Below are positions 19,186 through 30,078 of a stretch of 64,000 nt of DNA, piece after piece. The notes beneath the pieces are model-generated. The model ran no database searches and had not been told where the DNA came from. It was given only the letters and a program-made list of their open reading frames with translations. The position numbers were made by a program, and so were the translations under genes. This DNA is from Selaginella moellendorffii (lineage: Eukaryota; Streptophyta; Lycopodiopsida; Selaginellales; Selaginellaceae), in contig NW_003314272.1 of NCBI RefSeq assembly GCF_000143415.4, forward strand, positions 770,727-834,726, read 5' to 3'. How positions within the stretch are numbered: the first letter of the stretch is position 1; each line of letters starts with the position of its first letter.

Positions 19186-21541
19186 TTACTCGTACTTTAT
19201 TCTTCCATCGCCTTCGGTGATGATATCTTTGAATGACGCACCACCCGGTATCATCGGCAATACATGCTCCTGAGTGTCAATTCAATTGTTACTCTAGAAC
19301 GCAAAGTAGCAAAAATTCTAATTCTCCTTGCCTGATGAGGAACAATCACGTCCAGGAGATAAGGGCCGGGCGTTTGAAGCATCGTCAAGATTGCTTCCTT
19401 GAGCTCCGATTTCCTTGTTACTCGAGCAGAAGGCACCTGAGAAAAAAGTGAAATAAAAAAAGTCATTCGTGAAACCCGAGCGTAATTATACAAACATACT
19501 TTGCAAGCGTCAGCAAACTTACGGAAGTCGGGATAGATCTCTGCTTCCGCGTCGGGATCACCCAAGTATGTGTGAGCTCGGTTTGCCTGAAACCAAATCA
19601 TAAATGCCGATGCTTATCAAAGTTGTCAAAGCAATACCTTGTAAAATCGATCCTCCCACTGTACAACCATTCCCAGGTGCTGGTTATTCAAGACCATTAT
19701 CTTCACCGGCAGCTTCTCGACGTGGATTGTGGCCAGCTCCTAGCACACACAGAGTAAAAGATAAGTAACGATTTTGTCTTCGTAAGTTCAAGAGATGCAC
19801 CTGAATGTTCATGATAAAACTGCCGTCCCCATCGATATCAACGACAGGGATACCAGGCGACGCAGCAGCCGCACCAAGTGCGGCAGGGAGCCCAAATCCC
19901 ATTGCTCCGAGACCTGGCACATAAAGAAGAAGAAAAAGTTACAAGAGAGGTGTTTAATCTAGTAAGGATCAATCAAACTCTCACCTCCAGAAGTCAGCCA
20001 TCGACGAGGCTCCTCGTGTTTACACCACTGCGCAGCCCACATCTGATGCTGTCCCACACCAGTGGAAATAATGGCGTTGCCTTGCGTTATCTCCGCCAGA
20101 GTTCGTATAGCATACTGCGGAACGATGCAGTCGTTGTCAAAACACGGATACGTAAGCGGAAACTTTTGCTTCTGCTCTTGGAGCTCGTCCCTCCACGCTG
20201 AGAAATCCAGCTTCATGTCCCTGCTCTTCAACATCCTGTTCAAGCCACGTAGAACCGGCTTCACATCGGACCATATCGATATATGCGGCTGCTTGTTTTT
20301 CCCAATCTCGGCCGAGTCGATGTCTACGTGAACAATGCTCGCCCTTCGCGCAAACATCTCGAGCTTCCCGGTTACACGGTCATCAAACCGGACACCAAAA
20401 GCCAGCAGCAAGTCGCAGCTATCGATCGCGTAATTGGCATACACGGTCCCGTGCATGCCCAGCATCTGAAGGCAGCGTTCGTCAGACTGAGGGAAGACTC
20501 CCAATCCCATCAACGTAGAGGCGAGTGGAATCCCAGTTGCTTCGACAAATTCCCTGACCTCCTCGCTAGAATCTATGCACCCCCCTCCGCAGTAAATCAC
20601 TGGCCTCTTCGCCTCCTGGATGAGTCTGAGCACCTGTTCTAGCTGGGACGGCTCGGACACCCGGGGTGGCAGCCTTTGCACATAAGCATCTAGCTTCATC
20701 TTCTGGGACCAGTCCGGGATGGAAAACTGCTGCTGGATGTCTTTGGGAATGTCCACAAGCACCGGCCCAGGCCTTCCAGACGACGCCAGAAAAAAAGCTT
20801 CCTTGATCACGCGTGGAATGTCCTCCACGTTCATCACCAGATAGTTGTGCTTGGTGATGGACCGCGTCACCTCTACGATTGGAGTCTCTTGAAACGCATC
20901 AGTGCCGATCATTCTTCGCGGCACCTGAGCATCCGAGAAAACAAGCTAGAAATGCTCCAAACTGTAGCTTCACATACCTGTCCAGTGATCGCCACGAGAG
21001 GAACGCTGTCGAGCAATGCGTCGGCCAAGCCAGTGACCAAGTTGGTCGCTCCAGGCCCGGACGTAGCGATGCAAACACCGACTTTTCCACTCGCCTTGGC
21101 GTAGCCCTCGGCGGCGAAGATCTCCCCTTGCTCGTGTCGGCAGAGGATATTGCGAATGCAAGTCGAGCGCGTCAAGGCCTGGTGAATCTCCACGGACGCG
21201 CCACCGGGGTAAGCAAACACCACATCTACACCCTGCCGCTCCAGGGCCTCGACAAGAACATCGCAGCCCTTTCGCGGCTCCGCGGCACCGTAGCGCGACT
21301 GGAAATCCATGGAAACCAGCTGCTGTTGTTGCTTCTGCTCCTGGAGCTTGAGCGTCACTGCTGGAGATCCATTCCCAGCGCCCGCACTCGCGATTTGCTC
21401 CGGTTGCGAATGGGCGGCGACGTACCTGCGATTGACGCAGCGGCGTGGGCGATTCGCACAGCATTGGAAGCGCCGCGAGCTCACGGTGAGGAGATCACGC
21501 GGCATTCTCTTGCTCGCCGCGGTCAGCTTGCCGAAATCCAT
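19186..21541 (-). CDS. ALS: Acetolactate synthase (acetohydroxyacid synthase) catalytic subunit, chloroplast
   Basis: Seven exons (- strand): 20978-21541, 19985-20924, 19801-19913, 19638-19739, 19500-19586, 19332-19436, 19186-19269, giving 664 aa. It is the ThDP- and FAD-dependent first common enzyme of Val/Leu/Ile synthesis. Residues 1 to about 80 are a transit-peptide-like, Ser/Arg-rich leader. The mature part has [44 protein letters not shown] (catalytic Glu), [27 protein letters not shown], the ThDP motif [10 protein letters not shown] with MNIQELAT, and [11 protein letters not shown]. The exon 6/7 intron starts with GC (CAG|GCAAGG); all others are GT-AG. Residues linked to herbicide resistance are wild type at the Pro197, Ala205, Asp376 and Trp574 equivalents. 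The Ser653 equivalent is Gly (MIPGGASF). Arabidopsis ALS has no introns, unlike this gene. Confidence 0.95.
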
Positions 21542-21825
21542 CGGCCCCGCTCGCCGCCAGCCCTATCCCCTGTTCTCAAACCTTCAGCCCTAAGCCACGT
21601 GGAAAACGCCAGTTACAAAAGCGTGGCAAAATGTCATTGGCTTACCTTTTATCCTTTATTTACTTGCTCAAGGGTAAAGGAAAGCATGCTAGGGCTGACG
21701 TTATATCCTCGTAAGCTTGGAAACGAGCTTTGACCGTTTCGCTACAGACGCCAAATTCAAACAAAGCTAACGCAAATGCCGTGTTAAAGTTCTTGGATAA
21801 GTTCCAACACACCACATCGCACGAC

Positions 21826-21833
21826 TATATAAA
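21826..21833 (+). promoter_or_regulatory. TATA box of the first CVNH gene
   Basis: TATATAAA lies in a GACTATATAA context, about 100 bp before the ATG at 21928. The same GACTATATAA context recurs before the second CVNH gene. Confidence 0.65.
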
Positions 21834-21927
21834 CCCCACAAACTCGATCATGCAATTACAATCATTCAATCCATCTATCTATCATCTAAAGCTATTCTTC
21901 AGTGCTGTCTTCCATAAGTTCTTGATC

Positions 21928-22356
21928 ATGGCATCCACTCGCGATATCCTCATTGTCTTCAGCATGCTCATCGTGGTTAGCCAGGTAAATTGTTTCTTGA
22001 AAACAAAGAATGGAATAAGAATTGTAGAGGTTTCTGGTGAAATTTTGCAGGCCAGTTGCCATTTCTCTTCGTCTTGCACCGAGATTCGCTTCTACGGCAA
22101 CATCATGTCCGCGAATTGTAGGACGGATGCTGGCAAAGTGGTGAGGAGCTCCATCGATGTGAACGAGTGTGTGGGAGTCGACTATTCGGGCAAGCTCGAT
22201 TGCTCCTCCAACTTTGTTCCCAGATGCCACAACGTTGCATTCAATGGGATCACAATGGCTGCCACCTGCAAAGATGGCTATGGACATGAGGTCTTCTCCA
22301 ACCGGGCCCTGGACGAATGCATTGGCAACGATGACGGTCACCTCATTTGTTGCTAG
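21928..22356 (+). CDS. Secreted cyanovirin-N homology (CVNH) domain protein, copy 1
   Basis: Two exons, 21928-21984 and 22051-22356 (GT-AG), give 120 aa. Exon 1 encodes a 19-residue signal peptide (MASTRDILIVFSMLIV...). Exon 2 is one CVNH domain made of two tandem modules. Module 1 has FSSSCTEIRFYGNIMSANC and SSIDVNECVGVDYSGKLDC. Module 2 has NFVPRCHNVAFNGITMAATC and RALDECIGNDDGHLICC. The internal twofold repeat, with a Cys pair in each module and a DG/SGxL turn, is the CVNH signature. Cyanovirin-N and some fungal and fern CVNH proteins bind high-mannose glycans; binding here is inferred only. Extra Cys residues compared with the cyanobacterial protein suggest more disulfides. Copy 2 lies 650 bp downstream. 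Confidence 0.85.
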   Translation: MASTRDILIVFSMLIVVSQVNCFLKTKNGIRIVEVSGEILQASCHFSSSCTEIRFYGNIMSANCRTDAGKVVRSSIDVNECVGVDYSGKLDCSSNFVPRCHNVAFNGITMAATCKDGYGHEVFSNRALDECIGNDDGHLICC

Positions 22357-22891
22357 AAACAGCCATCTCCTCATAAGAAATTGGATTCCATCAGTCTGGA
22401 GCAAAGATAAATCATTTGATTGCTTAAGAAGTTTGGATCCATCACGTAAAGTTTGTGTGGTTTGGAAATAAAATCATTTTGTAAACGTATTTCCTTATAA
22501 AAATGTCACATTGCTGTACTCATAGAAGTGTCGAGAAGAATTGGATTCTATCAGTCCGGGCATAGATTTTATCATTGCTAGCAGATGTTTGGATCCAATA
22601 CGTGGAAATAGAATACTTTTTGAGAGCACACAAGATCATGCAAACTCCACTTTTGCTTGTCAATTCACTTTGCCAACAAAGACCATCCTCTTGGCTAGAG
22701 CGTGCATCATGTCAAACATAGTTTCTTGGGTCAAGAATGACCCACAAGTTCAATCAAGTGTCCATAGTCATTTTGTTTTTGTCTTTCTGAAAATGCTTAG
22801 TCGCAAAACTCAAGAATGATGATAGCTAGCACCAAATGCCGTGTCGGTCTTTGGGATAGGCTCCAACTCATGGCATGACACGGATCCGGAC
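22357..22891. repeat. Spacer between the CVNH genes with a repeated 3' flank
   Basis: A segment around 22379-22480 (ATTGGATTCCATCAGTCTGG, then GTTTGGATCCAT and CACGT) recurs diverged at about 22540-22620. This looks like a leftover of the tandem duplication that made the two genes. No coding region is present. Confidence 0.5.
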
Positions 22892-22899
22892 TATATAAG
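22892..22899 (+). promoter_or_regulatory. TATA box of the second CVNH gene
   Basis: TATATAAG in the same GACTATATAA context as the upstream paralogue, about 110 bp before the ATG at 23006. Confidence 0.65.
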
Positions 22900-23005
22900 C
22901 CCAGGGAAGCTCTGGAATGATCATTCAAGCCTTCTTCTTCAGTATATAGCACTCTTAAGAGCTCGCTCTTCATATATCACTTTGATTTCTTTTACCTGTA
23001 CTACC

Positions 23006-23418
23006 ATGGCATCCATCCGCGAGATCATCGTCGTCCTGTGCATGCTCATCGTCACAATCCAGGTAATCTTTGAGAGTTTGATATCGATTGATAGTTTGGC
23101 CATGGGTTCCTTCAGGCTTGCCAGTTCTCTTCGTCTTGCACGGGGATTAGCTTCGATGGCCACACCATGCACGCGAAATGTAGAACTCCGTATGGGAAGC
23201 ATGTCAAGAGCTCCATCGATGTGAGCCAGTGCGTGGGAGTCGACTACACGGGCAAGCTCGATTGTTCCTCCAACTTTGCTGCCAAATGCGGTGATGTTGA
23301 GTTCAATGGGATCACCATCGGTGCTCGTTGTGCCACTGCCAAAGGCTACAAGCGCTTCTCCAACCGCGCGCTGGACGATTGCATTGGCAATGTCGATGGC
23401 AAACTCACTTGCTGCTAA
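23006..23418 (+). CDS. Secreted cyanovirin-N homology (CVNH) domain protein, copy 2
   Basis: Two exons, 23006-23062 and 23116-23418 (GT-AG), give 119 aa. It has the same design as copy 1: a 19-residue signal peptide (MASIREIIVVLCMLIV...), an intron at the same codon, then a CVNH domain. The modules read CQFSSSCTGISFDGHTMHAKC / SSIDVSQCVGVDYTGKLDC and NFAAKCGDVEFNGITIGARC / RALDDCIGNVDGKLTCC. Both genes keep all Cys positions, so both are probably functional. The differences are scattered substitutions concentrated in surface-like positions such as the start of module 2. The shared TATA context suggests similar expression. Confidence 0.85.
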
Positions 23419-25115
23419 AAAGTTGGATGAGCATTTGAATAAACTACGCTGGTTTTATTAAACTAAAACTTTCTGAATCGTTTGATCAATATCTGGGCCT
23501 TCGCTTCTGTGCTTTCTTCTAGCTATGGCGTCCACAGCTTTTTCCGAAGGCCTCGAAACCTGGAAAAAGGAGATAAACGAGAAGAAACTGGCTTGAAAGG
23601 AGCTTTAGCTCTTGTGCCAACGAATTTTCAACAAACGAGAGATTTTTTCGAAGTCTCTCACAGTAGTGGAGGAAAGCTTGTAACTTACTTACAATATGTT
23701 GAAGTCCAGAAGGCCGTGCTGCAACTGTCGTTGGAGGAAAAAAACTGAAAGGCTTGAATGAGCACCTTTTAAGACTTGTAATTCCTTTCTGAGAAAAGAA
23801 GAAACTATAGTCCAGAAAGAATCCTTCCATTGCAAAAAGTATATTGATAAAATTCACCAGCCATGTGGTATATTGACTATTGCTTTGCGGGCCATGAAAC
23901 TTTATACACCATCATTGAAAAGAAAATAAAAAAGCAGTTTCTATACTACCACTCCTTTTTAAGGTTAAAATAGGTGCAAGGTTTTGTTAGATAAATTTTG
24001 GGTACATGCATGAAGAGGTTTTTATTTCAGAATAAGGTAGATTTATCAAGCAATGGCACCTAGATTGCTGCAATTAATTATATCCAAGAAGTAAAGTGGG
24101 TTGGAAGTAAATTGCTTCCTATACATCTATTAAATTAGAGATTTAAAGTGATTTTTGTGAAATGATCCCAAAAGATTGACTTTGAAGATGGAGAAATTGT
24201 AAATATCACATTCTCTCAAGAAAGTAAGTGGGTAGTAAATGGCAATAGATTTTAATTAAGGATTTTAGTGTAGCAATTGGTCAAGTTGAGTTACAATAAA
24301 ACTTCAAGTTAAACAATAAAATAATGATAATGTGATAATATGTAAGCTTCTAAATTTAGACTTTTTAATAGGTTACCAAATATCCTAAAACTCTTAACTG
24401 ATTAAAAAAAAATGTATTTTTATTATGGGCTTTTTCCCTTTATATTTAAACTTTTATGAATTAGTTTTTGCTAGATATCAATCTCAATATATAATATGAT
24501 TCACTAAACCAACTAATAAAGTCAATTCCCAAAAAGTTCTTTAATATTAAATATAAACTCCTGAATTTAAACTTTCAAAAAGGTCATTTAACCTAATATT
24601 ATTTAAATCCAAGGATGTTTAACCTCAATTATCTTAACACTTTTAATCAATTAAAAAAAAGGGTGCACTTTTGTTCATAAGCTCTCTCTCTATATATTTA
24701 AATCTTTATAAATTATATTAAAAGATTCAATCACCCTATTACTTTTTAGGTTGTGGTACTACAATTGAAAACACTATAAAATAAAAAAGTTAAACATTTT
24801 AAAACTTATAGAAATATATTTATCATTTACTGGTTGTGGTGTATGCTTATTACCAAAGTTTAGGACAAATTCTTTTACTTTTTTTTTATCACCTTAATCC
24901 AGCAAGCAAGTTTTAGCTAATTCACTAATTTGTGATCTACTGATTTGTGATTTGTAATCTATATTGAAGAACTTTGCTTTCTTTTGTACTAGTGAAATTT
25001 CAATTTAACTTGGTAGAATGGTATGTTATCTCAGTTGATGATTTTCTTATGTATCTATACATTTGAGATCTGTTATTTTTTATACCATAGATAGATATAT
25101 AAAAGTTAAAATTTA
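23419..25115. other. AT-rich intergenic DNA
   Basis: No gene is supported. From about 23900 to 25110 the sequence is strongly AT-rich with many homopolymer runs. Near 23525 a short frame starting MASTAFSEGLETWKKE breaks at a stop after 23 codons and looks like a decayed 5' gene fragment I cannot identify. Confidence 0.5.
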
Positions 25116-26075
25116 TTTATTTTTGGATATACATGAGGTTGAGGGTCCTGCTGTCTGAGTAGATGACCTTGATGTGAGTCACATCCATTCCAGTGGTGAG
25201 CTCTGAAGACTCTAGCACAAGATCAGCATCCATGGTGATGTTAACCAGGTAGACCAATGCCGAATGCTGCTGTGCATAACATGGCGCTTTGACATAATGC
25301 TTCCTCAAGCTACTGTCAGCCCAACGTCCCAGATTTCACTGCAAATCTCTTGGACGTGCTAGCGCTCCTGCTGATGACGAACGATAGAGCTTCTGAGGCG
25401 GACGACTTCCCAGATTCAGGTGTCCAAGTGAAAGACATGGCGATATCCGTCTTCGAACTGATAGACGGGCACAAGGGACATACTGGCACTTGCCTGGCCC
25501 TCATGGATCAGCAGAAGGCGTACACGCTTGCGCAGTGGAATGGCTTGGTTGCAAACACCATGCTGGTGACGCACTTATTCTACAGGCAAGTCGTAGAAGC
25601 TGTAAGGGAAGAAAGCGGAAGTAAGAAGCTGCACCGGCGCCTTAAGCCGTTTGTTGAGTTTGCACCGCTATGATCCAGATGACGCTGATATCCGCCAGTG
25701 GGGTGCTCATCGTGGAGGCCGAGCCTCTTCGCTCCTATGTCCAATGTTCATCTTGGGACGACCGGCAATTAGCAACTTCAGCCTGGACAAGGACGTCGAC
25801 CTGTCGTCAAGGCTGCTGGAAACGGAGGAGGACAGGTTATGGGTGCTTGAAACGGCGATAGAGCTCCTTGATGGCAATCTTCTTAAGTCCCCCGAGGCAT
25901 GGCTTGACAAACACGCCTGTGGAGTACCGCTATCAGCTTGCCTTCATGACTCGGCTCAAAGTGGTCAAGCGTATCTTAAAGTGCTGCCTGACGTGCGGGA
26001 GGCTCGAGTAGCAGGCCGGCGGCGAGGTCTTTTGCGAACCTGAGTGCACGGTCAACGGCGAGTAATATTTTGACG
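25116..26075. other. Unassigned open frames, possible gene remnants
   Basis: Two overlapping + strand frames (25350-25673 and 25651-26043) are GC-richer than their surroundings and have protein-like composition (for example LDVLALLLMTNDRASEADDF and LLETEEDRLWVLETAIELL). I recognise no family. They may be decayed exons of one gene. Confidence 0.3.
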
Positions 26076-26084
26076 GCTAACGAA

Positions 26085-26950
26085 TAAGATCCTTGACGCG
26101 ATCTGCTCGCTCCCAACCCGCACCTGTGCCCACAGATTGTACTGCTTCCTCTGGAATGCATGCTCCATCTAATGCGTGGACGGCGATGACGACAGCCACC
26201 AAGGCTTCGTCATGAAAGAATCCAGTATGCGTGATGCTCCTTGCATTTGTGAGAATGGGCAAATATCTCTTTTGTGGTCCAAATGCCCCCTCTGTCTTCA
26301 CGGCTGCGTTGTTGAAGGGGAACCGATGGAACGTCCTGTCATTCTGGGCGTAGTACAGCAGTAGATTCGTCCACGACCCGAGATCCTTGGCCGGCATTTT
26401 GTCGAAGGTTGATTTCACTGCCACGATTTTCCCCTGTGCCGTTATCATCGAGTTCCATGGCGCTCTGGGACGCATTCAAACACAGCCTCACAGTCACGGG
26501 TCCGGGATGCCATCACATACGCGGTGATCATCGCGTTCCAAGAGACGATCGTGTTCTTGGAAATTTCAAGATGCCCTGACTGGGCATGCAGTGTAATGAG
26601 CGAGTTCTTAGCGACCACATGATCCAGCATTGAATCGAAGATATTTTTTGCCTGGCTGACATTGGATCTCCGATTTAGGATTTTACAACTGCGTTGCAGG
26701 ACGCAAGATTCCTCTGGGGCATTCAATCAAAGAGGCTCTTGGATCGCGCGATATTCCCTTTCACTGGCAAATGCGAACAGCAAGAACACACGTCGCGAGG
26801 GGCATCCGATCGAAGAGTCGAGCCGCTGCGTCAATCGAACCCTGAGTGGCGTAAGCGTGGATCATCACGTTCCAGGTCGCGGCGTCAAGCTCCAGCAACG
26901 CTGCAGCGGAGCGGGTTTTATTTATCTTAGCATTCTGTATACCATAAAAA
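26085..26950 (-). pseudogene. Degenerate pentatricopeptide (PPR) repeat gene remnants
   Basis: The - strand carries PPR-like repeats in different frames: NVMIHAYATQGSIDAAARLF (about 26790-26900), KNTIVSWNAMITAYV (about 26530-26580) and NSMITAQGKIVAVKSTFDKM (about 26390-26460). No continuous frame joins them. PLS-type PPR proteins edit organellar RNA and are very numerous in lycophytes. Confidence 0.6.
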
Positions 26951-27015
26951 ATAAATGATTGGGTCTCTGGTTGTGTATTTGAACCTGTGACCTTGCCAAT
27001 ATATTTCTTGATTAA
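26950..27015 (-). repeat. Short dispersed repeat with tRNA B-box-like word, copy 1
   Basis: Shares about 55 bp with 28468-28522 (GGGTCTCT.. through GTGACYTTGCCAATATATTTCTT). Read on the - strand it contains a GGTTCAAAT word similar to a pol III B box. Confidence 0.4.
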
Positions 27016-27059
27016 TTGCTTCTTAATGTAAACAGCGTCGCAAGCTCTTGGGCGCAAAT

Positions 27060-27940
27060 TCTGGGCATGGCGCTCAGCTCTCTGCTGTCAAGCTCATTGA
27101 AACCATTCTCTTCTCGATGGAATGAAACTTTCAGTTGCTCCACTATTTAGTTTTAGAGAATCCCGAGGCCATGGCAAAGAAAGTGGTCTGGATGGACTCT
27201 GTACCTCAACCCCAGCAAGCAGCCGATGCAAAAGCTACTCCTGAGTAACAAAGTACGAACCAGCAACATCCGTGTAAGATATTGTTTTGGAAGAAGACTT
27301 ATTTAGGCTCGATTTTGATTTGATCCAGGCACCCTGGTCCCATCTATTCTTCACTTGGTTGTCAAAGCTGGAGGTCCGTATAGGTGTCGATTTTTTCAAA
27401 TCCTCGGGAGCGTGAGACTCGAGCTCCAAGTTCGATGCCGTTTCTTAGCAATAATATATGAAAACCTGCTCGAAACCGTGAAACATTACTCACGTGCAAA
27501 AAAAACTCTAGGTTGCACCAGGGATCCAATAAACCTGGGAAGCCCACAAGGAAAATCTTAGATTCAACATAAACAAGTCACACCTCATGGTGGTGATCTT
27601 GGTGTAACTAGCCAATCGCAGAACCTGAAGCTTGTTGCTACCACGGCCATGATCTGTCTTTCACACTATGGTCCAATCTTGTAAGAGTCTTGATCGAGCT
27701 CAAACTTAATCAGCTGAGAGCATAAAAATGGAGTTTTATAAAGTTGAATTGCAAAAGTACAAACAAAAACAGGTAGATAAATAGAGGCCACTGTAGTTGA
27801 TCAACATCCAAGGCCTGGAGTGACCATAATGCATGGAAATTTCTCGAGGCTGGAGAGTGACGGAATGAGGAATGAAGCGATCTGGACAAGAGTAAAATGA
27901 GCGCGAAAAGGACCATATATACTGTGGAGCTTGCGAGCCT
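27060..27940. other. Intergenic, no recognisable gene
   Basis: Only short frames without domain content. I see nothing assignable. Confidence 0.4.
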
Positions 27941-28440
27941 AGTTTGAAGATGTCTAGCTTGGTTTGAGCCAGAGAAGAAAGACCACGCTTGGTCAGATCA
28001 GCTCGACTCATAGACCACGCCTGGCGGCGGCAGGGTGAAGAGCCCTCTCGGTGGAATGTGATAAAAAATGTGGAGCTGTAGCTTACAGTGGCGGTGGTTT
28101 TCCATGGCATCGTTCTTGAGCCTTGACGAGGAGGCGCCATCAAGATTTGCAGGAATGAGGAGCGATCGGGACGCCTTCGCGAGAATGTGGAAGGGGGAAC
28201 GACGAAAATCGTCTCCAGCAGCCTCGATCGTCATAGGTTCCCTGCTAATCTTCGTCATGGAAATGTATGGACGATGGGAATCTTTCAAGATCGAGATTCT
28301 TTCTCGTGGAACATTGCGATCGCGGCATTTGCCCGTTGCCTTGGCATTCTTTTTCTCGATGGCGAGCATCCAATTATTTCTCTTGGCAGCTGTGAAGATA
28401 CGGTAGAGATCAGATGGTGTAGTCTTAGGCCATGGACGAG
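27940..28440 (+). pseudogene. PPR gene remnant, copy 1 of a diverged tandem pair
   Basis: Around 28250-28340 the + strand reads EMYGRWES in one frame and DRDSFSWNIAIAAFA in another. Together these match the usual PPR repeat pattern EMYGRCG...DRD.FSWN. A frameshift separates them. The segment resembles 28855-29200 along its length, including shared GAGCCTAGTTTGAAGAT and GGTGGTTTTCCAT words. Confidence 0.55.
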
Positions 28441-28467
28441 ATGTCCATTTCAAACAATCCAAAATTG

Positions 28468-28522
28468 TTGGGTCTCTTGGCTGTGAATTCGAACCTGTGA
28501 CTTTGCCAATATATTTCTTAAT
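28468..28522 (-). repeat. Short dispersed repeat with tRNA B-box-like word, copy 2
   Basis: Matches 26950-27015. On the - strand it contains CAGGTTCGAATTC, a near-perfect pol III B box. No A box is evident, so it may be the 3' part of a SINE. Confidence 0.4.
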
Positions 28523-28854
28523 TCTAGCCACATATCCGGCCATCAGGTTCCCGTCCAAATTTCGTAGGAATGTTTTATAAGGGTGTCATCCTTTCTGCGG
28601 CTGTCAAGCTCAGAAAGTGTGGGTGCGACTTCAAATTTCATAGAGTTTTTCAATTCTTTGGTCTTGTTGCTGCTAGGAACAAACATCAATGAAATCTCAA
28701 GCTCCCCAAGATTTGTAAGAACAAAGAAGTAGGTTTAGTGTGTAAAGAAGAGGGCATCGCATGGAAAATACTCGAGGCCGAAAGGTGGCTGTCCTTCACA
28801 AGAATATTTAAAGCAAAAAGGGCAAAAGAAGAACCGTGGGCTTCTGAGTGCTTT

Positions 28855-29200
28855 CGAGCCTAGTTTGAAGATTGAGCCAGACCGGATCCCTGGACAAGTC
28901 ATCGAAACTGAAGAAAAGAGAGTCAATCAGCTCGACTCACATTCTTTACTTTATGAGACAGGCACCATGTAGTTGATGGCAACGGCGGTGGTTTTCCATT
29001 GCATTGTTTTTGAGCACAAATTTCTGGGCAGGGGCAAGCGCATCCACAAGGAAAATCGTCTCCAGCGGCATTTACGTTCCTTGTCATGGAGAAATGTATG
29101 GAAAGTGCGGGCGCGCAGCGGACGTCTTGGGAGTCTTTTACAAGATGGAAGATTGAGATGTTTTCTGGTGGAACATTCCGATCGCAAAAAGGTATATTGT
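28855..29200 (+). pseudogene. PPR gene remnant, copy 2 of a diverged tandem pair
   Basis: At about 29090-29190 one frame reads MYGKCGRAADVLGVFYKMED, then a TGA stop, then DVFWWNIPIA. This is a PPR repeat with an in-frame stop. The flanks repeat those of copy 1 about 0.9 kb upstream. Confidence 0.6.
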
Positions 29201-29912
29201 TAAGTAGCGATGTACTCACGTTGAACTTGTCATAATGACCAAGCAGTGCTAAGTTCATCGGGCTCCCTGGTACAAAGCGCCGGGTCTGGTGGATCTCATT
29301 GTAGCTTGTATACTCCACGATTCTCGTGTAGTTCGGGAGCGCTCGGGAACACAGCATATGCGTGTTTGCAATCTCCACATCTGACTGGAAGCTCAGACTG
29401 TTGACACGGATTCAAGAAGTTGCCGTTCTCCTGCACCTTCAATCCATGCCAAACTCTCGAATGTCGCTCGCTGTCCAACTCCCACAGGCATTTCAAGTCC
29501 TCGAGCTCTCGTAGCGATTTTGACAAGACCATCTTGAGTTGCTCGAGCAACCAGATAATCGAAGGTCTTCATGCTGTCCTTCAAAGCAATGAAATGGTCA
29601 CACGCATCGTCTGGAGCAAAATCCAGGGAATAGGCCTGAGGAGGGTGAGCCAGACCGAGACAAATCCTCTAGCGAGCAGGACTACTCATTCCAAGCCTGG
29701 AAAGCAAGGACTTCATGCGGTAGTGCGTGTTGCATCTAGAATGTGCAATATTGACGAGTTTTCGCTTAAGCCTCTCCTTTGCCATAGTTCTTCCCTTGAT
29801 CGCCCTCAAGGTCTTGATGTTGCTCCAGGTCTTCAACCTCGCTTCATCAGCTTCCAGTCCCCTTGATCGCCCTTGAGGTCTTGAACCTGTTCTTCTCGTT
29901 GCTCCAAGCCTT
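29200..29912. other. Intergenic before the copia element
   Basis: A - strand frame at about 29393-29690 (DFAPDDACDHFIALKDSMKT region) has protein-like composition but no family I recognise. The copia target site GCCTT is at 29908-29912. Confidence 0.35.
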
Positions 29913-30066
29913 TGTAGGAATAATGATGAACACGACAAGCAGTCCGAATCGTGATCAGATCTCTGGTGATTTCCGATTTGATTGAAGTTTTATATATATA
30001 TACAGCCATATATGAATCAATGTGAGTTGAAGTGAAATCCGTTGTTCTTGCTCCGCTTTTCTTTCT
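29913..30066 (+). repeat. Copia 5' LTR
   Basis: 154 bp, starting TGTAGGAATAATG and ending CTTTTCTTTCT. It has an AT dinucleotide tract near position 80 and is identical to the 3' LTR except at one base. Confidence 0.95.
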
Positions 30067-30078
30067 TGGTATCGGAGC
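30067..30078 (+). other. Copia primer-binding site
   Basis: TGGTATCGGAGC, directly after the LTR. It differs at one base from the common plant initiator-tRNA-Met site TGGTATCAGAGC. Confidence 0.85.

Noticed and set aside
21985-22050. A read-through reading of the first CVNH gene starting at 21730
   Set aside because: The frame from 21730 runs through the TATA box and promoter. The signal peptide starting at 21928, spliced to 22051, matches the paralogue exactly.
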